This document shows positions 12,083 through 24,384 of a stretch of 64,000 bases of DNA, one piece after another. Source of the DNA: Allium sativum. Taxonomy: Eukaryota; Streptophyta; Magnoliopsida; Asparagales; Amaryllidaceae. Position 1 is the stretch's first letter, and each line of letters begins with the position of its first letter. The stretch covers positions 901,844,177 to 901,908,176 of the forward strand of contig CM060915.1 in NCBI GenBank assembly GCA_030737875.1, given 5' to 3'. Both the position numbers and the translations under genes were made by a program. The notes beneath the pieces are model-generated. The model ran no database searches and was not told where the DNA came from. It saw nothing but the letters and a program-made list of their open reading frames with translations.

Positions 12083-12470
12083 TATGTTTAATGGTTAAGT
12101 TTGTGGGCCTATATATACTAATATTACCCACCTACCCAAGATTTACTTAACCCTCCCACTGATCCAAGCATGTTTGTTTAATGGTTAAGTTTGTGAGCCT
12201 ATATATATTACCCCCCTACCCAAGATTTACTAAACCCTTCCACTGATCCAAACACGTTTGTTTAATGGTTAAGTTCATGGGCCTATATATACTAATATTA
12301 CCCACCTACTCAAGATTTACTTAACCCTTCAATTGATCCAAGCATGTTTGTTTAATTGTTAAGTTTATGGGCCTATATATACTAATATTACCCACCTACC
12401 CAAGTTTTACTTAACCCTCCCATCGATCCAATCGATTTTACTTAACTCTAACTTCAGTTCTCATTCATAC
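12083..12470. repeat. 90-bp tandem array of the E1 LTR, remaining four units
   Basis: Unit starts at about 12093, 12183, 12267 and 12357 continue the array interrupted by E2. The third unit is a few bases short. Confidence 0.87.
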
Positions 12471-14040
12471 AATCCCTTATGGATTAGTTTAGGTTAAGTT
12501 GTCCAATTAATTACCGTGTCTATTTTATGGTTTATAATGGGCTAGACCTCTCGCGTTAGACCTACAACGTGTGGATGCTGGATATGCCGGTCGGGTCCGG
12601 GCAGTCTTATTCCACTGTTGGGCCTAACCTCATGTCTTAGCCCGATTTGTATTTGCGTACTTAGATCTCCCACATTAGTTTCAACATTAGTGGCTGCTGG
12701 ATATGTCGTTCGGGTCCGGGTAGACTTCCACCACTAGCGCAACCTAACCTCGTGTCATAAGTACAATTATAACTCCTAATTGTAATTACTAAACATTCCA
12801 TTTTAATTAATTAATCCTTTCCTTTTATAGGTGTCAATACCCATTTTACCCAATAATTTGAATTATATGTCCAAAAATGTTCATATTCAAATTATGCCAA
12901 TATTAACTCTTTTTCCCCCCTTTCCTTAACTAGCGCCCTCAAAAAATTGGTAGTATGCCTAGGCTAGACAATAGCCTAGTCATAAACAATAATAGGGGAA
13001 AACAGTAGGAATGTAACTAAAGTGATCATCTTGGCATAAGCATAAGCTTAGCATGATAATGTGAACATATATACTGGCATGGACATGTAATTATCATTAT
13101 AACAAGATGAACGTAAAACCAGTGAACATAATATGATGTCTCTATAAGCATAGTAAGATCTAAATCAGCAGTTTAGATGTCCAATTTGTTTAGATCTAAC
13201 ATGATAACACATGGTGATAGATTAGATCACATGAATCAGATCTAGAGGTTAAAATAGATCTAACATGGTAATACAAGGTGATAAATTAGATCACATAATA
13301 TAGATCTAACATGATAACACAAGGTGATAACCTAGATCTGACTAACAGTTTCAATGTCCACATAAACTAAATCTACTAGTTTAGAAATAGATCTACACAA
13401 ATCCACATCATAGCACGCAATAGAAGTTGCAATTTAGATAAAGATTTAGATTCAATCCTAACCAATCTAAGGTGGCATATGTTCATGATTTACATAAATG
13501 ATTAGATCTATCCAATGACATAACTATTCAAATTAACAAATTTAGATTAACCCCAAAATAGTTACAAACCAAGATCCACGATAATAACATAGTAGAATAA
13601 TCATAATTGAATTGGATCTAAAGAAATAGATCTATCATAACATAACAGAATAATCACAATTGAATTGGATCTAAAGAAATAGATCTATCATGACATAGCA
13701 GAATGATCACAATTGAATTGGATATAAAGAAATAGATCTATCATGATATAGTATCATATATGATAATACCCTAGATTCATGGTTTACACATATCCAAATC
13801 ACAGTCTTTTATAATTTACTTTTATTTATCTAAACCTAAAAGCAACTAGAACTCACAGCGTTAGGTTTAGAAAATAGAGAGAATGGATCTTGAATTCTGA
13901 ATTTGATTTGCAAAGTATGTAGTCGTAGAAAACGGTTCAGTTCGCACTCCAGTAGCATATGGACTCTATGATTTCCAATAAAGAAAATAAGAGAATAGGA
14001 CACTTATATATAGCAGCCAGATCCACTGAAATCGAGTGCC
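12471..14040 (-). repeat. E1 3' LTR, central part without genes
   Basis: AT-rich LTR sequence matching 55665-57100 in the 5' LTR. It includes a CGGGTCCGGGCAG-type repeat at 12590 and 12710. A GATCTA-rich area at 13150-13760 carries three units of about 62 bp ('aatagatctatcatgacata', about 13590-13750). No coding potential is seen. Confidence 0.8.
14004..14013 (-). promoter_or_regulatory. putative TATA box of the E1 LTR (3' copy)
   Basis: The minus strand reads CTATATATAAG about 420 bp inside the LTR start at 14432, similar to the TATA position in E4. The 5' copy at about 57064-57071 is weakened (TATATATT). Confidence 0.5.
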
Positions 14041-14160
14041 ACGTCAGCCCTAGGGGTGTTGACACCCCTGTTGGTAGGTCGACCCATAGGTCGACACCCC
14101 TTAAGGGGGGTCGACCCCCAGGTCGACACCCCTCTAGGGGAATCAATCCCCTAGAGCGGG
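14041..14160 (-). repeat. GTCGACC motif cluster in the E1 LTR
   Basis: Five or so copies of GTCGACC or GTCGACA lie within 120 bp, upstream of the putative TATA box in the sense direction. Counterparts are at 57110-57200 (other E1 LTR) and 35255-35345 and 41560-41700 (E4). Confidence 0.8.
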
Positions 14161-14432
14161 AATTTTGCCGCTCAGACGAATTTTAAAATTCAAGCATTTC
14201 TGGATAGAACTCTGACTCATGCATATGTATATAATTTTTCTATGCGTATACAAACTTAAAACCCTCATAACTTCCTCATACGGTATCCGTTTTACGCAAA
14301 CCGAGTGTCTATCTTGACCATAATTTCGAGAAAGACACAGTGCTGTAGTCCATTTCTTCTAATTACAAATATTAAATTAATTATTATTTAATTTATCCTT
14401 TTTTAGTGTTGGTACAAATTCGGGGTGTTACA

Positions 14433-14447
14433 TTGTCCCCTACTCAA
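14433..14447 (-). promoter_or_regulatory. E1 polypurine tract
   Basis: On the minus strand TTGAGTAGGGGACAA runs directly into TGTAACACCCCG, the start of the 3' LTR. E4 has the matching AGTAGGGGAGAA. Positions 14448-15029 form a 0.58-kb 3' untranslated stretch with no gene; the 115-aa frame at 14743-15090 runs from the chromodomain region into it and is not credible. Confidence 0.85.
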
Positions 14448-15029
14448 AGCATTTCATCCTGAAATCTCTAAGTTGAGAAGAATGCATATCCTACCATCCG
14501 TCATCTATCTACTCATCCACCAATCACTGGAATCCATTGTCCTTAAATACTTCTAATTCTTATATGAATATATGCGAAGGTGTGTGTATATGTCCCAACA
14601 CTAGTGTGAAGATCAGGCGGTCGTACTGATTCAGTTGACCTCCTTAATGCAATGTATGTTAGTGCCATGAATCCAATATGTATGCAAATAAACCTATTGT
14701 ATCACATAAGTTCTACATGTGTGCACATTCATTCATCCAAATTCAACATCCATATGCTAAATCGTCCATTTCCATCCATAAAAGAAAATAAAATGCACAC
14801 ACATCCATTTGCAGTATGAGAGCGATTGAGCCGATCTTAGCGACTAATGTGTGTATATGCGTCCACAGGCAACCACTAGCAAACACTTGCATCCACTTGC
14901 ATCCATAAAACATAACATGTTTCAAACACATGTTTACATCCATAGGACTCCTATCAAAAGGTCGAAAATATATGGATAAGGTATACTCTACTGACAGAAA
15001 CAAGCATTGATAAAACTTCGGAAAAGGAG

Positions 15030-17440
15030 TTAAGAACATACCCCGAAAAGAAAAGGGTACGAAGCACGAATCTTGTCTTTGGTCTCCCAAGTTGCATCTT
15101 CTGGGTTATCACCCCATTGAACCTTTAGCAACTTGATCTCTATATTGTGCAGCTTCTACACTTCTGACCCAAGAATACGGGTGTGGAATCGTCTGATTGT
15201 TTCCTCCCGTTCCACTTCGACTTCTTCCAACATACTCAGCTCAACAACTTTTCGTTGTCATGCAGGCACTTACGCAGACGAGAGACGTGGAAAACGTCGT
15301 GAACACTAGATAGATTTTCTAGGAGCTTTACACGGTAAACCATTTGGCCGATCCTCTTGGTTTTGGGAAATAGTCCCACAAACGTAGGTGCCAACTTCCT
15401 TACTGATCCGTAGTGAACCACATTCCTTAATGGCGATACTTTGATAAAAACCAAGTCTCCCACTTCGAATTTGATGTCAGTCCTCCTCTTGTCTACATAG
15501 GACTTCTACCTATCTTGAGCTGCCTTCATCCACCGTCGAATAAGATCAATCTTTTTGGACGTTTCCCTAACCATATCTGGTAAAAGTAATAATATTTCTG
15601 TGGATTCCCACCAACAAGTAGGCGATCTACAGGGTCGCCCGTACAATGTTTCGAAGGGTGCAATGCAGATGCTAGCTTGAAAACTGTTATTATAGGCAAA
15701 CTCTTCTAAAGGAAAATGCTCTTCCCAAGTTCCTCCGAAGTCTAGGATACACAGCCTCAAAAGATCTTCAAGAACTCCATTCACCCTCTCTGTCTGCCCA
15801 TCGGTCTGAGGATGATAAGCGGTGCTCAAAACAATTGTGTACCTAATGCTTCTTACAAGCTCCTCCAAAATTCACTAGTGAAGATGGGGTCACGATCGCT
15901 CACGATGCTGGAAGGTACTCCATGAAGACGAGCTATCACTCGGACATAAATTGCTGCCGACCATGGTGTCGTCCTCTTACTCTTATATGGAAATGAAATG
16001 AGTGCTCTTAGTAAGCTTCTATTACAACTCAAATGCTGGTGTTGCCCCTCGTTGATCTGGGCAAACCATCTATGAAATCCATGGAGACGCTCGCCCACTT
16101 CCACTGCGGGACCTCTAAAGGATGAAGTAAACCACCAAGCTCCCTTTGCTCAGCTTTGACTTGTTGGCAAATCAGATGTTGAGAAACAACGCTGTTACAT
16201 CTTTCTTCATCCCATCCCAAAAGAAAACCCTTTCTCAAGTAGCTCCCCTACTTGCTTACTCAGCATCCTCCTTTCCCTTGGAGCCATATGGCGCACTGGT
16301 AATGCAACTGGCTTTGCATTGTCCACCAGATATATACACAAATCGATCTTGCTCCTCGGAGGTAAGTCCCGTACCTCATTAAAAACATCAGAATAATCTC
16401 TAACCACTGGAACAGATTGCAAATCATTGTCAGATGCATCAATAGACTCTAAGAAACTAAGCATAACAGACCCTTGGGGGTCACAAGAAACTTCGAGGGT
16501 CTTCCCATGACAAGTCAGGAGTCTAACAACCCTCCTCTCACAATCCAGAATGGCCCCATATATGGTAAGACAATCCATTCCTAGAATCAACCCATAGCCC
16601 ATAAACCCGAACACATATGCGTTGCACTCAAACTTGACGCCTAACACAGATATTCTCAAACCCTGACAAATCATAGATAAATGAGCTGAACCACCAATGG
16701 GGTTTGAGACAACAACGGGATCCACTACCATACTAGTATTTAAGTGCAGAGATTCAACTACAGAACTTGATATAAACGAATGCGAAGTGCTAGAATCAAA
16801 AAGAGTTCTTATAGGAAGATTGGAAAGAGAAATCAAACCTTACACGGAAACTTTTCTACCTCTATCTGGTGCACTATCCATGAGAGCATTCGCTTTCCCT
16901 CCACAGGTTCCTGTCCTTTGACCATGCCCTTGCTTCCTTGGGAACTCCCTAGAATAGTGTCCAACCTCTTCATAAACGAAGCAAGCATTCTTCCTTTTCC
17001 TACAGTCCTGGGCCAAGTAACCCTCTCGCCCGCAACTATGGCACTTCCTCTTACGCTTAGCCTTGTCATTCTCTCTGCCCTTCTTCTATTGTTATTGTTG
17101 TCCTTTCTTGGGTCATACCTTTTTATTTTGTGTTTCTTTCCTATGCCATCATTTTTCTTATCCTTGGGCTGTGCTCCTTAGCCCTAACTCACATGTTCTC
17201 CTTTTTATCATCCTTGTGTAATAAGCTAACAAGTCTCTCGAGAGTTGCCCTCATCGCATGAAAATCCTTATGAAGCTCGAGAAAATTAGCCGTAGGTGAT
17301 ACTACTACAGCAACAGATGGGGGTTAGGCACTTCATTGCCCTTCAACATATGCCGTAATTTAAACATGCCTACGATATTATGCCGGAACGGGGAAGTCTT
17401 TCAGGAAGAATCGGTTCCCCAGACAGAAAGAAAAAGGAAT
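15030..17440 (-). pseudogene. E1 gag-pol remnant lacking most of gag and all RT/RNase H
   Basis: Read on the minus strand, remnants appear in this order. A short gag piece lies at about 17430-17180. A degenerate knuckle CHSCGREGYLAQDC (H to Y) lies near 17000-17050, followed by a second broken knuckle. The protease region (16836-16230) has DSSTSHSF in place of DTGAS. The protease/RT linker ends at [10 protein letters not shown] near 16220. The frame then jumps into the middle of integrase (FWDGMKKDV, written in a shifted frame). Integrase (about 16235-15510) keeps [16 protein letters not shown] and TDGQTERVN, so all three catalytic acids remain. The integrase C-terminus and a chromodomain with LLKVQWGD and ATWE end at TAA 15030-15032. 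Several frameshifts and stops break it. The capsid core seems missing, as in E4. It could not support its own movement. Confidence 0.85.
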
Positions 17441-17579
17441 CAAGCGGAGAATCGATAGATATTTCCTATGGCTTTGGGGAATATTTTTTTCAAAACAGAC
17501 TTCTCTTTTTGAAAACGCTTTCTTTTAAAATCCTTTTGAAAATAATTTTCAAAAACTTTATCCAATCTGGTAACCTTTA

Positions 17580-17591
17580 TCTCTGATACCA
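17580..17591 (-). promoter_or_regulatory. E1 primer-binding site
   Basis: The minus strand reads TGGTATCAGAGA two bases after the 5' LTR end at 17594, matching initiator-Met tRNA. The leader (about 17441-17579) is A/T-rich with runs of T and A, as in E4. Confidence 0.9.
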
Positions 17592-18900
17592 AGTGTGACA
17601 CCCCACGTCCGTTAATGTCACTCACTAAGGGATTGCATCGAGTTTTGTGAAGCATTATAGGTAAACAGAACAGAAACATTACAAGACAGATATAAATAGC
17701 AGCGAAATTAAAAACTTTTAGTAATCATAAAGCACGGTGACACCATATGTCTGAAAATACATAAACTCGGTACATCATTTAAAACTTCTGTCTTGTACTT
17801 TAAATATCAAAGCACAGTAACAAAGAAAGCATAATTCCCAAATCATAAGCCATAATAGCAAAGATAAAAGCTTGAGAAATACATCTAGAAGCTCCAGGCA
17901 AGACGATATCATAATCCTGACTAAGCTTGAGAATTCCCTCCCTTGAGAACTTAGGGAAGGGGGAGGGAGGGCAACGAAAGAAAGAAGAGGAAACAAAAAG
18001 GGTCAGACATAAAGTCTGATGAGTCTAGTTACTTTTAGCCAGTAAATAAATAAAAGTAACATGATAGTCATATAAAGTGGATAAGAGAGATCACAAAATA
18101 AATGGAAGGTGTGACAAAGTACAAAGGATTAGGTGTATGTGCCTCACTAATGATTACTATGCACTATTACTAGTATAACTAAATGAGATGATCCCTTCCA
18201 CTCTAAGTTGGTAGACCTAGGGCATACGTTTGAGTGTACCCTAACCACTACCCTAATCGATCATATCCCTACCACATAGATATCCTTTCCTGGCCCCACA
18301 ATAGGAGGTATCACTTCCTAAAGTGGCAACCATTAAGGTGTGCACAACCAGACCTACTAGTGTCACGGTCGTCTTAACCACTTCTTCCCGACTCATGCAC
18401 GCACATGGCCTGGTCAGTTTGCGCTGCCCACACCATCCGTCTCATTTGGATCTCTTATAATCAATCAGTAAGCATGCCCCTTCTCCGCCTAGTACGGAGT
18501 TTTATATTTGATACCAACTCCGGGTTACTAACTGAAATGGGTCCCACACAATATGATACAAGCTCTCCCCTTTGTCTTGTATCCCCACTATGTTTTTCAT
18601 TGACTATGTATACCCTTAGGTGTGTCTAATTACATAGCCGTATGCCAGTTATGCTTACCCTAAAAGGGTGTCTTTTATTACATAACTTCAATTTTCTACC
18701 GGTTATGCTTACCTATAGGTGTCTTTAATACATAACCCTCAATCTTCCAACCGGTTATGCTTACCTATAGGTGTCTTTAATACATAACCCTATCATTTCT
18801 ACAAGTTATGTTAACCCTAAACGCGTCTTTAATTAAATAACTTTGTTATTTCGACCGATTATGTATACCACTAGGTGTCTTTAATTACATAACCTTATCA

Positions 18901-19410
18901 GGTTAAGTTTGTGGGCCTATATCTACTAATATTACCCACCTACCCAAGATTTACTTAACCCTCCCACTAATCCAAGCATATTTGTTTAATGGTTAAGTTT
19001 GTGGGCCTATATATACTAATATTACCCACGTACCCAAGATTTACTTAACCTTCCCACTAATCTAAGCATGTTTGTTTAATGGTTAAGTTTGTGGGCTTAT
19101 ATGTACCAATATTACCCACCTACCCAAGATTTACTTAACCCTCCCACTGATCCAAGAATGTTTGTTTAATGGTTAAGTTTGTGGGCCTATATATACTAAT
19201 ATTACCCACCTACCCAAGATTTACTTAACCCTCCCACTGATCCAAGCATGTTTGTTTAATGGTTAAGTTTGTGAGCCTATATATACTAATATTACCCACC
19301 TACCTAAGATTTACTTAACACTCCCACTGATCCAAGCATGTTTATTTAATGGTTAAGTTTGTGGGCCAATATATATACTAATATTACCCACTACCTAAGA
19401 TTTAATTAAC
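18901..19410. repeat. 90-bp tandem array, six units, E1 5' LTR
   Basis: Units start exactly at 18901, 18991, 19081, 19171, 19261 and 19351, a perfect 90-bp period. E3 inserted about 40 bp beyond the array. Confidence 0.95.
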
Positions 19411-19447
19411 CCTAACTTCAGTTCTTATTCAGACAATCCCTTATGGA

Positions 19448-19452
19448 TTAGT
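19448..19452. repeat. target-site duplication of E3 (left copy)
   Basis: TTAGT precedes TGAGACGACC at the left end of E3 and recurs at 34795-34799 after its right end. The uninterrupted site 'ggattagtttaggttaag' survives at about 12484 in the other E1 LTR and contains the target once. Confidence 0.93.
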
Positions 19453-20313
19453 TGAGACGACCCTAAACCCCGTACTGACGGCGGCAAGGGTAATCCTTGG
19501 AATATAACACAGAAACAGATAATAGCAGAACAGAAATAAATAAATACACCAGATAACGAACAATAGAATATACTGGATAAACGTAATCATCAGAGTTACA
19601 CAGTATACAGGATCATACTTAGTACAAATACAGTTCAACTATACATAAATGTCTACAGCGGAAACAAACATAATATGTACAACAGGAGCCGAACAGCATA
19701 AAAAGAGATAAATGATAGAATCCATCTTCAGCTCCAGCTATCCAGAAAGAGCCAGTTAAACCTGAATACAAGGCTGCCCGTGTATAAAAAGGGGCACCCG
19801 AGTTTGAAAGTAAAACAAACTACGAGTCAGTCATGGGACTGGTATGAGAAATCTACTCAACACATTTAATATATGGCTAATCACAGGACCACGCCACTTT
19901 CGTGGAATGAGTTTACTCCATTGGATTGCCAGTGGTTTAAAAACAAATCATTCCTTTAAACATGGCAATGCTTTTTATAAAAATGAAGTCATTATAAGAC
20001 TCAGTTCCCATCACACAATGCAACGCAAACCGGAGGATAGAGTTTTACCTTATAATGGCCAAAATATGATTGATATGAACAAAACAAATGCATTTGATAT
20101 TATTACTAGTGTTTATATGTTTCAAAAGCAATTTCAAATCATAACTATCAATCATAGACGGCATGGATACCATATATCATGTCGCCATATATTTATACAA
20201 TCAAAACCGCACGATGTCGTATTTGGAAATTGGATTTTCGTCATGAACCAAGGCAAAAGATAGTCCTTACCGAATTCGAGACAATCTAGCCCATGTCTCA
20301 GGATCAGAACGCA

Positions 20314-20691
20314 TCAACCCATTGGATCGTCAGGGCCGGTCCACCGATGTGGATTATTATGCCTGAACACTACGCTTCTCCGCCCTATGGGGCGTAAATG
20401 AGCCAACGAATGACTCCATCGGTCCCGGATCGACCGATATATCCAAGGCGCCTCGCTATCCATCATCCACATAAGTAAAATGTCAGGCCATGTAAAAACA
20501 CCGACATAACTCCTAGCTAGAAAGAAACGCATGCCCTCCCTAAGGTCCTTCTCCCGTTTCTGGTTTATACCGGGGTGTGAGGCTCGCGAATTCACGTTAT
20601 ACACAAAGTTACGCCACACAGGCGGTGCTTTGATCATCACCACCAGACTTTGCTTTTCAATAGAAGCCCTGATCATTTGCCACTTAGGCAT
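20314..20691 (-). other. sense ORF of unknown meaning in the E3 3' LTR
   Basis: A 125-codon open frame in the sense direction of E3 begins MPKWQMIRAS. The other LTR has a matching frame from 31287 (116 codons) with a similar start. I recognise no domain. The two copies differ at about 17 of 115 residues and end differently, which suggests drift rather than function. In the full-length transcript it would lie in the leader upstream of the PBS. It is listed because it is open in both LTRs, not as a gene. Confidence 0.3.
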
Positions 20692-21389
20692 GCCACACTA
20701 GCAATTCATGCCATGCGACTGATGTCCATCGATATACAACCTTAGAGATCGTGCGTTTCAGAGAAGGACGTTAAGCAAAAGAATAAATTCTCCGCCGCCA
20801 AACAGATGTATAATTAATAGAGATCAATCAACACAGAATAAAATTCAATGTCTAACACACAGTCCATTTACAAGTCCATTCTGGATCTTAACGAAACCGG
20901 AGGCACTATCTACTTCGCATACCCATCGACCACCACGTACTTCTGGACGATCACCACTCATTATCCATATTTCGGGATGCCTCCCAATCAGGACCTCGGT
21001 TACCATCCAAACGAGGTGAAGATCTCCGGTCTTCGACCACCGTCTTCATCTTCGATTTCTTATCGTCGATTCAGTTATTCAGAATGGGATAAACCCGGTC
21101 TTTCTGAGCAACTCGCGTATATAATAAACAAGTGCAACACTAACATACACACGCATCATTTCAATTCATTAGTCACTAACCGTCAATCAGTAAGAGAACG
21201 ATTCCCCAAGTATTAACCCCGAAGGCCGAAACCAACATCAGATCAACACCCAGGAAACCATTCGGCTTAGCCAACCTTCAGTTAATTTCTAAATTTCACA
21301 TCCAAATCATTTATAATATTTTATAACGATTTATCGCTATTTTTATTTATTCTAAAATAGCCACTTTATTCAAAACGACGCTTCGGGCC

Positions 21390-21880
21390 ATAACGCGGCC
21401 GTGGCGCTGTTTTTCTTTAGATTTGATTTACACATATATGAAAAACTAACTGTTGGATCTTCACAAAATTCACATCATTAGAAAGATCTTTTCAAAACGA
21501 ATCCAACGGTTCCAGTTTCGGGAAAATCCGATGGTCGGATCTCCCGGTATAATCGTTTGAAGTTTCGATTTCAAAATACGAACTGCAGCGTCGTTATTCG
21601 ATTAAATATAATTATATATATATATATATATATAAATATAATCGATTCTGGCGCTGTTTTTCTTCAGATTTGAATTAAACATTCCAGACAATCCAACCGT
21701 TGGATCATTACAAAGTTGGTGCCGTTGGAAAGATATTTCCAAAGCGGACCCAACGGTTGCGGTTTTGGGAAAATCCGATGGTCGAATCTCCCGCACTAAT
21801 CGTTTGAAATCACGGTTTCAAAATACGAACTGCAGCGTCGTTATTCGATATATTTCAATTCTATTTATATATATATATAT
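21390..21880. repeat. 247-bp tandem duplication in the E3 LTR
   Basis: Two units both hold 'ggcgctgtttttct', 'gggaaaatccgatggtcg' and 'aactgcagcgtcgttattcg'. The last word is at 21581 and 21828. The right LTR has the same two units (about 31990-32420). An AT microsatellite at about 21612-21635 separates them. Confidence 0.88.
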
Positions 21881-22189
21881 ATATCGATTTTTCGATTTCA
21901 AAGCTATATTCTTTTCATACATTTGATAAAAATTATATTTTTATCCAACTGTCTTCTATTTCAACACTTTGCAACTTTTAACAATTCATGTATATAATAA
22001 AAGTGTGATTTTTATTATAAAACAATTCATTTCAAAACACGATTATTTTCTATAGTTCATACAGGTGATAAAAATAGGATTTTTATTATATAACAATTTA
22101 TTTCAAAACAAGATTATTTTCTATAGTTCATATAGGTGATAAAAGTAGGATTTTTATTATAAAACAATTTCTTTCAAAATATGAATACC

Positions 22190-22640
22190 ATTCAACACAT
22201 GAATTTCAATTCAACGAATGAATTTCGATTCAACACATGAAGGTTTTCTATAGTTTGTATATATCGATAAAAAGGTGATTTTTATATTTAAAACACGAAT
22301 ACCATTCAACACATGAATTTCAATTCAACGAATGAATATTGATTCAACACATGAAGGTTTTCTATAGTTTGTATATATCGATAAAAAGGTGATTTTTATA
22401 TTTAAAACACGAATACCATTCAACACATGAATTTCAATTCAACGAATGAATATCGATTCAACACATGAAGGTTTTCTATAGTTTATATATATATAGAGAT
22501 AAAAATGTGATTTTTATATTTAAAACACGAATACCATTCAACACATGAATTTCTATCCAACGAATGAATATCGACTCAACACATGAAGGTTTTCTATTCA
22601 ACGAATAAATATAGTTTCAACAAATGAAAATAATTCAAAC
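22190..22640. repeat. array of about 115 bp, four units in the E3 3' LTR
   Basis: The word 'gaataccattcaacacatga' starts at 22192, 22297, 22411 and 22529. The right LTR has three units (32442, 32555, 32670). Units include 'gaaggttttctatagtttg'. Confidence 0.88.
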
Positions 22641-23169
22641 ACATGAATATTATTCAAAATTTCGGTAGCATAACGGCAGGGTAGTTAAAACCGGGACCGT
22701 CCCCAGTACGGCAGAATAAATATAGCATTTCACTTCTATTTCAACACATATATAATTTTTACAACGCATATATAACTTATACATCGAACGTACAACTTAT
22801 ACAACGCTTATACAAGAGGTGTACAACGCTTATATAACTCATACATCGACTATATAATTTATACATCGTCGTTTTCCATATCGTTTATAAATTAGAAATC
22901 TCACATTGGTTCGTTGCTTTGCTAAAAATTATAGAAGGCTCAGAAAAATATCCGGTCTCTTATAGCTTGTAGAAGACGTCCTCACGGTCCCGGTGTCTCT
23001 TGTTTCACTGAATTTCAACCACAAAGGAAAAAGATACGATTTTTCAAAGTTGATCGAATTTTGCAACGCTTTAAAGTGAATTTTCAGTTCAAAAAAAACA
23101 ACAGCCGTTACCTCAACTTTTCATTCAAATCTAGGTTTTGCAATTACTTTGAATCCGTAGCACCTGGAC

Positions 23170-23460
23170 GCAATCGGGTCTTGGCACCTCGAAGAGGCTT
23201 GGAAGGCGCACCCGCGCGTGGAGGAGCGGTTCAGATCGATGCACGGAGGAGAGAGAATCGGCGGCTCGAAGTCGCGTACTTTGAGGGGCTCGTGCTCGAC
23301 GATGGTGGCACGATAGGGGGTGGGGTTGGTTCGGATTTGAAGAGGGAAGGGAGGGCTTTCGAACGTGGGTGGTGGCGTGGCCTGTGGCGGCGGCGATTCG
23401 GTCGGGAAGGAAGGAGCGACGGTCGTCGTCCAGATCGAGAGAGGGAGCGGGTTTTCTGAG
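23170..23460 (-). other. GC-rich island in the E3 LTR, possible 5' transcribed segment
   Basis: A GC-rich stretch within otherwise AT-rich LTR sequence. The sense (minus) strand starts with 'ctaaaaaccctcagaaaacc', like a plant 5' UTR, then is C-rich. The right LTR carries it at about 33590-33890. The plus-strand 132-aa and 141-aa frames here are Arg/Gly-rich artefacts of composition. It may mark the start of the E3 transcript or captured DNA. Confidence 0.45.
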
Positions 23461-24368
23461 GGTTTTTAGAAAATAAAAATAAAAAAGGAAAAATCCTATT
23501 GGCCCGTGGTTTTATTAAATTTTAAAATAGTGTTTCTCCACACGGATACCAATTCAAACCCAACGACTATTGCCCCTAGCTAATTACCCCCATCCCGGAC
23601 GAAACGGGATATGTTTCGAAGGCCCATTCGACTGTTTCAGTCTGTTTCCATTCAAATTAAAATATAAAACATTCAATATTTAATTTGAATGTACATTTCA
23701 ATTTGCCAGGGCCACAAACTAATTCAAAAAATTCCAGAAAAATAAATCCAGCTATATTTTGACGATACGGTCCCAACAAAACTACTTTCGTCTAATTCTA
23801 AGTCTGTTTGAAAAATGGCCCATTTCTGGTCGATCCAATTTAACTGTAATTGACCAAAACACATTTTCCTTTGCCATGCTCACATATTAGCTTCAAAATT
23901 TATGAAATTTGAAACCTAGCAATAACTTCACATCCCGGATCCAACAAAAGTGGTTTCGTCGAATTCCGAAGTCGTATGCAAAATGGCCAATTTCACGGGC
24001 TATATAAATTCCATAGCGACCTTTCTGAAAGTTCATTTGGCCATAACTTTTGCTTTCCGCTATGAAACTTCGATTTTTCAGATTCGTTAGAAGGGTATTC
24101 ACTAACAAATTTAAATATTTTTGGTTTCACTCAAATCCGTTTTGTTTTGCACCCGGTACAGTCCGACAAAGTTTGAATTCAATTTTTGCAACTGCAGCGC
24201 CATTTCAGGCCTTGTTTATAATTAGAATTAATTATATTCGTTTTCAAACGTCGATTCAAACTCAGTTTTCATTGCTATTATTTAAAATATTTGTTTTAAA
24301 TATTTAAAATCCACTATTTTAGCCAATTTAAAAAATTTAAATTGGTTCAGATTTTTCGGGTCGTTACA

Positions 24369-24384
24369 ATCTCCCCCACTTAAA
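24369..24384 (-). promoter_or_regulatory. E3 polypurine tract
   Basis: The minus strand reads TTTTAAGTGGGGGAGAT directly before TGTAACGACCCG, the start of the 3' LTR. Confidence 0.9.

Larger units (their letters stand above)
656..14432 (-). repeat. E1 3' LTR (left), split by E2
   Basis: Two segments, 656-2112 and 12083-14432, are separated by E2 and match the right LTR of E1 in content and order. In plus-strand order they hold the LTR end (656-1600), repeats of roughly 50 bp (about 1615-1935), a 90-bp array (1939-2112 and 12083-12470), unique AT-rich DNA with GATCTA-rich repeats (about 13150-13760), a GTCGACC cluster (14041-14160) and the LTR start at 14432. ORFs within it are short and not conserved and are not called as genes. 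Confidence 0.9.
19453..24368 (-). repeat. E3 3' LTR (left copy)
   Basis: It is 4916 bp long, TGAGACG...TCGTTACA on the plus strand. Contents: sense ORF region (20314-20691), a 247-bp tandem duplication (about 21390-21880), an array of about 115 bp (22190-22640) and a GC-rich island (23170-23460). Compared with the right LTR it has an extra segment of roughly 430 bp (about 21842-22275) and lacks one of roughly 280 bp (matching 32850-33130). ORFs at 19844-20263 and 20848-21216 lie antisense to E3 and are not supported. Confidence 0.93.

Noticed and set aside
15506..16104. Separate genes for the E1 integrase pieces
   Set aside because: Pieces overlap in shifted frames and join into one integrase, so they are fragments of a single broken gag-pol.
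18901..19410. Regular repeats that might be a CRISPR array
   Set aside because: Whole 90-bp units repeat without unique spacers, inside a plant LTR.
23061..23459. 132-aa plus-strand ORF (and 141 aa at 33477-33902)
   Set aside because: It is antisense to E3 inside its GC-rich LTR island, Arg/Gly-rich, with no domain. The two copies exist only because LTRs are duplicated.
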